From Macrotis lagotis (Eukaryota; Chordata; Mammalia; Peramelemorphia; Peramelidae), in contig NC_133664.1 of assembly GCF_037893015.1 (NCBI RefSeq), forward strand, positions 130,113,742-130,177,741: DNA of 64,000 bases, given 5' to 3'. Numbering within the stretch: position 1 is the first letter of the stretch; each line of letters opens with the position of its first letter. The notes below the pieces were generated by a model. It was not told the DNA's origin, did not search any database, and saw only the letters and a program-made list of their open reading frames with translations. Of the stretch, positions 62,522 through 64,000 are shown piece after piece. Both the position numbers and the translations under genes were made by a program.

Positions 62522-63240
62522 ATTATATATCTATCTATATCTATATCTATATATCTATATTTATACCTATACCTATACCTATACCTATACCTATACCTAT
62601 ACCTATACCTATACCTATCTATATCTATACCTATACCTATACCTACACCTACACCTACACCTACACCTATACTTATACTTATACCTATATCTATACCTAT
62701 ACCTATACCTATACCTACACCTACACCTATACCTATACCTATACCTATACCTATACCTATACCTATACCTATACCTATACCTATACCTATACCTATACCT
62801 ATACCTATACCTATACCTATACCTATACCTATACCTACACCTACACCTACACCTACACCTACACCTATACCTATACCTATACCTATACCTATACCTACAC
62901 CTACACCTATACCTATACCTATACCTATACCTATACCTATACCTATACCTATACCTATACCTATACCTATACCTATACCTATACCTATACCTATACCTAC
63001 ACCTACACCTACACCTACACCTACACCTACACCTACACCTATACCTACTATATCTATATCTATGTCTATATCTATATCTATATCTATCTCTATCTCTATC
63101 TCTATCTCTATCTCTATCTCTATCTCTATCTCTATCTCTATCTATATCATCTACATCTACATCTGTATCTGTATCTGTATCATTATCTATATCTATGTCT
63201 ATATCTATATATCTAATCTATATCTAATATATATGCATAT
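62522..63240 (+). repeat. Large ACCTAT/ACCTAC hexamer array with TCTA/TATATC flanks
   Basis: The core, about 62641-63048, is almost perfectly in hexamer register (ACCTAT with blocks of ACCTAC). It is flanked by atctat-type sequence and, at 63050-63235, (TCTATC)n and TATATC units. An open frame of 243 codons of Ile-Pro/Thr-Pro across it is an artefact of the six-base period and is not a gene. Confidence 0.97.
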
Positions 63241-63254
63241 ATATATCTGATTAC

Positions 63255-63395
63255 ATATGAAAGCACTTACTGTGTTCCAGCCCTAAGGGAAGCACTGGGA
63301 ACACCAATACTAAAGTGAAACCACTCTTGAGGAGCTAACATTCTAAAAGGGGAGACAAAAATGTCCATATAGAAATATAAGAAGTACAGTCTCCA
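63255..63395 (-). repeat. L2 3'-end fragment
   Basis: 'gaaagcacttactgtgttccag', 'gggaagcactgggaacacc', 'cttgaggagctaacattctaaaaggggagac'. Well preserved. Confidence 0.7.
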
Positions 63396-64000
63396 AGTAC
63401 AGTCTCATTCTCTAAGAGCCAGGGCAGTTTTGTTTCCACTTCCAGATTCTAGAAGTTTCTCTTTTTTGGAAGTATCTTGATGAGTGTAAGGTACCCCTTC
63501 TCTAATACGAGTTCTCTTTCCCCACTGTTGTACCAGTGATTGGCACTCCCAAAGATTATTCCCTGCTCTTCTGATCATTGAGGCTAGGTTGGCTGCAGAA
63601 TCTGCATGGCTTTCACTCTCAGAATCCCAGAGGTTCTTTCTCCTGACCTTTTGAAACACAAAAGATTGGCTGCTCCAGATTGATCTTCACCAAGAACAAA
63701 CAACAAACTAGACAAAAGACGTGATACCATTTTGAGGGTGCTAGATAGCATTGTGGGGGGGAGTCCTTGGGGAGAGAGAAGGCAGCATGGTCTCCCCTTA
63801 AAGTTTTGTCTTTCACAGAGACAACAAAGGAGTCAAACTAAGGGCAAAAATTCACCAAAAAATGTCCTTGAGTCAACTAAAGCTTTTTCTGGTTCCACAA
63901 CAATCCAATCAAAGAAACTACTGTCCATGATGTGGTTAGCTGACCAGAACAAGTTGAAGAATGTTTATATAAGTTCCGCCTTTTCTCCAAGGCATTTGTA
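63396..64000. other. Terminal intergenic sequence, nothing recognised
   Basis: Slightly more GC-balanced than the preceding desert. Minus-strand open frames of 84 and 65 codons overlap here without recognisable domains. Possibly part of an unclassified repeat or of a feature beyond the window. Confidence 0.3.

Noticed and set aside
62641..63048. Interstitial telomere array
   Set aside because: The unit is ACCTAT/ACCTAC, not CCCTAA, and no true telomere hexamer runs were seen.
62641..63048. CRISPR-like regularly spaced repeat
   Set aside because: There are no unique spacers. It is a continuous tandem repeat in a vertebrate genome.
62519..63250. 243-codon open frame of Ile-Pro/Thr-Pro repeats
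   Set aside because: It is the translation of a six-base microsatellite. The lack of stops follows from the period being a multiple of three.

Overview
This is vertebrate genomic DNA, most likely from a marsupial. It has spliced protein-coding exons, a CpG island, and many tRNA-headed SINE copies of a type I associate with marsupial genomes (several with perfect target-site duplications). It also holds old L2/MIR repeats, L1 3'-end fragments and long microsatellites. Nothing prokaryotic is present: no operons, CRISPR array or bacterial genes. The species cannot be fixed from sequence alone. One 100-base run of N marks an assembly gap.

Two genes can be supported, both on the + strand. The last coding exon of CADPS2 (58 codons and stop) lies at 13569-13745, followed by its 3' UTR; the rest of that gene lies upstream of the window or is not recognisable in it. 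About 20 kb downstream is a complete FEZF1 gene: four coding exons at 34029-36430 encoding 471 residues, with an N-terminal EH1 (Groucho-binding) motif and six C2H2 zinc fingers. CADPS2 followed by FEZF1 in the same orientation matches the order I recall from human chromosome 7q31, which supports both calls. The two proteins do not act in one pathway: CADPS2 primes dense-core vesicle exocytosis, and FEZF1 is a forebrain and olfactory transcription factor.

Layout: 1-13.5 kb is CADPS2 intronic sequence rich in repeats. 13.6-14.5 kb is the CADPS2 terminal exon and 3' UTR. 14.5-31.8 kb is intergenic, with two locally CpG-enriched patches (about 15.8-16.7 kb and 21.3-23.2 kb) holding exon-like segments that may belong to an unannotated non-coding transcript. 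31.9-34.9 kb is the FEZF1 CpG island and promoter. 34.0-37.3 kb is FEZF1. 37.3-42.4 kb is repeat-poor and may hold regulatory elements. 42.4-64 kb is a repeat-dominated gene desert, ending in a roughly 0.7 kb hexamer/tetramer microsatellite.

The points most worth a second look are these: FEZF1 intron 1 uses a GC donor and is a stop-free multiple of three; a 38-codon upstream ORF precedes the FEZF1 start; a full palindromic CRE lies in the promoter; a terminal-exon-like unit sits at 22.6-23.2 kb; and the hexamer array shows an apparent 180-bp higher-order period. I found no clearly new biological system. The window looks like a conserved developmental-gene locus in marsupial repeat background.
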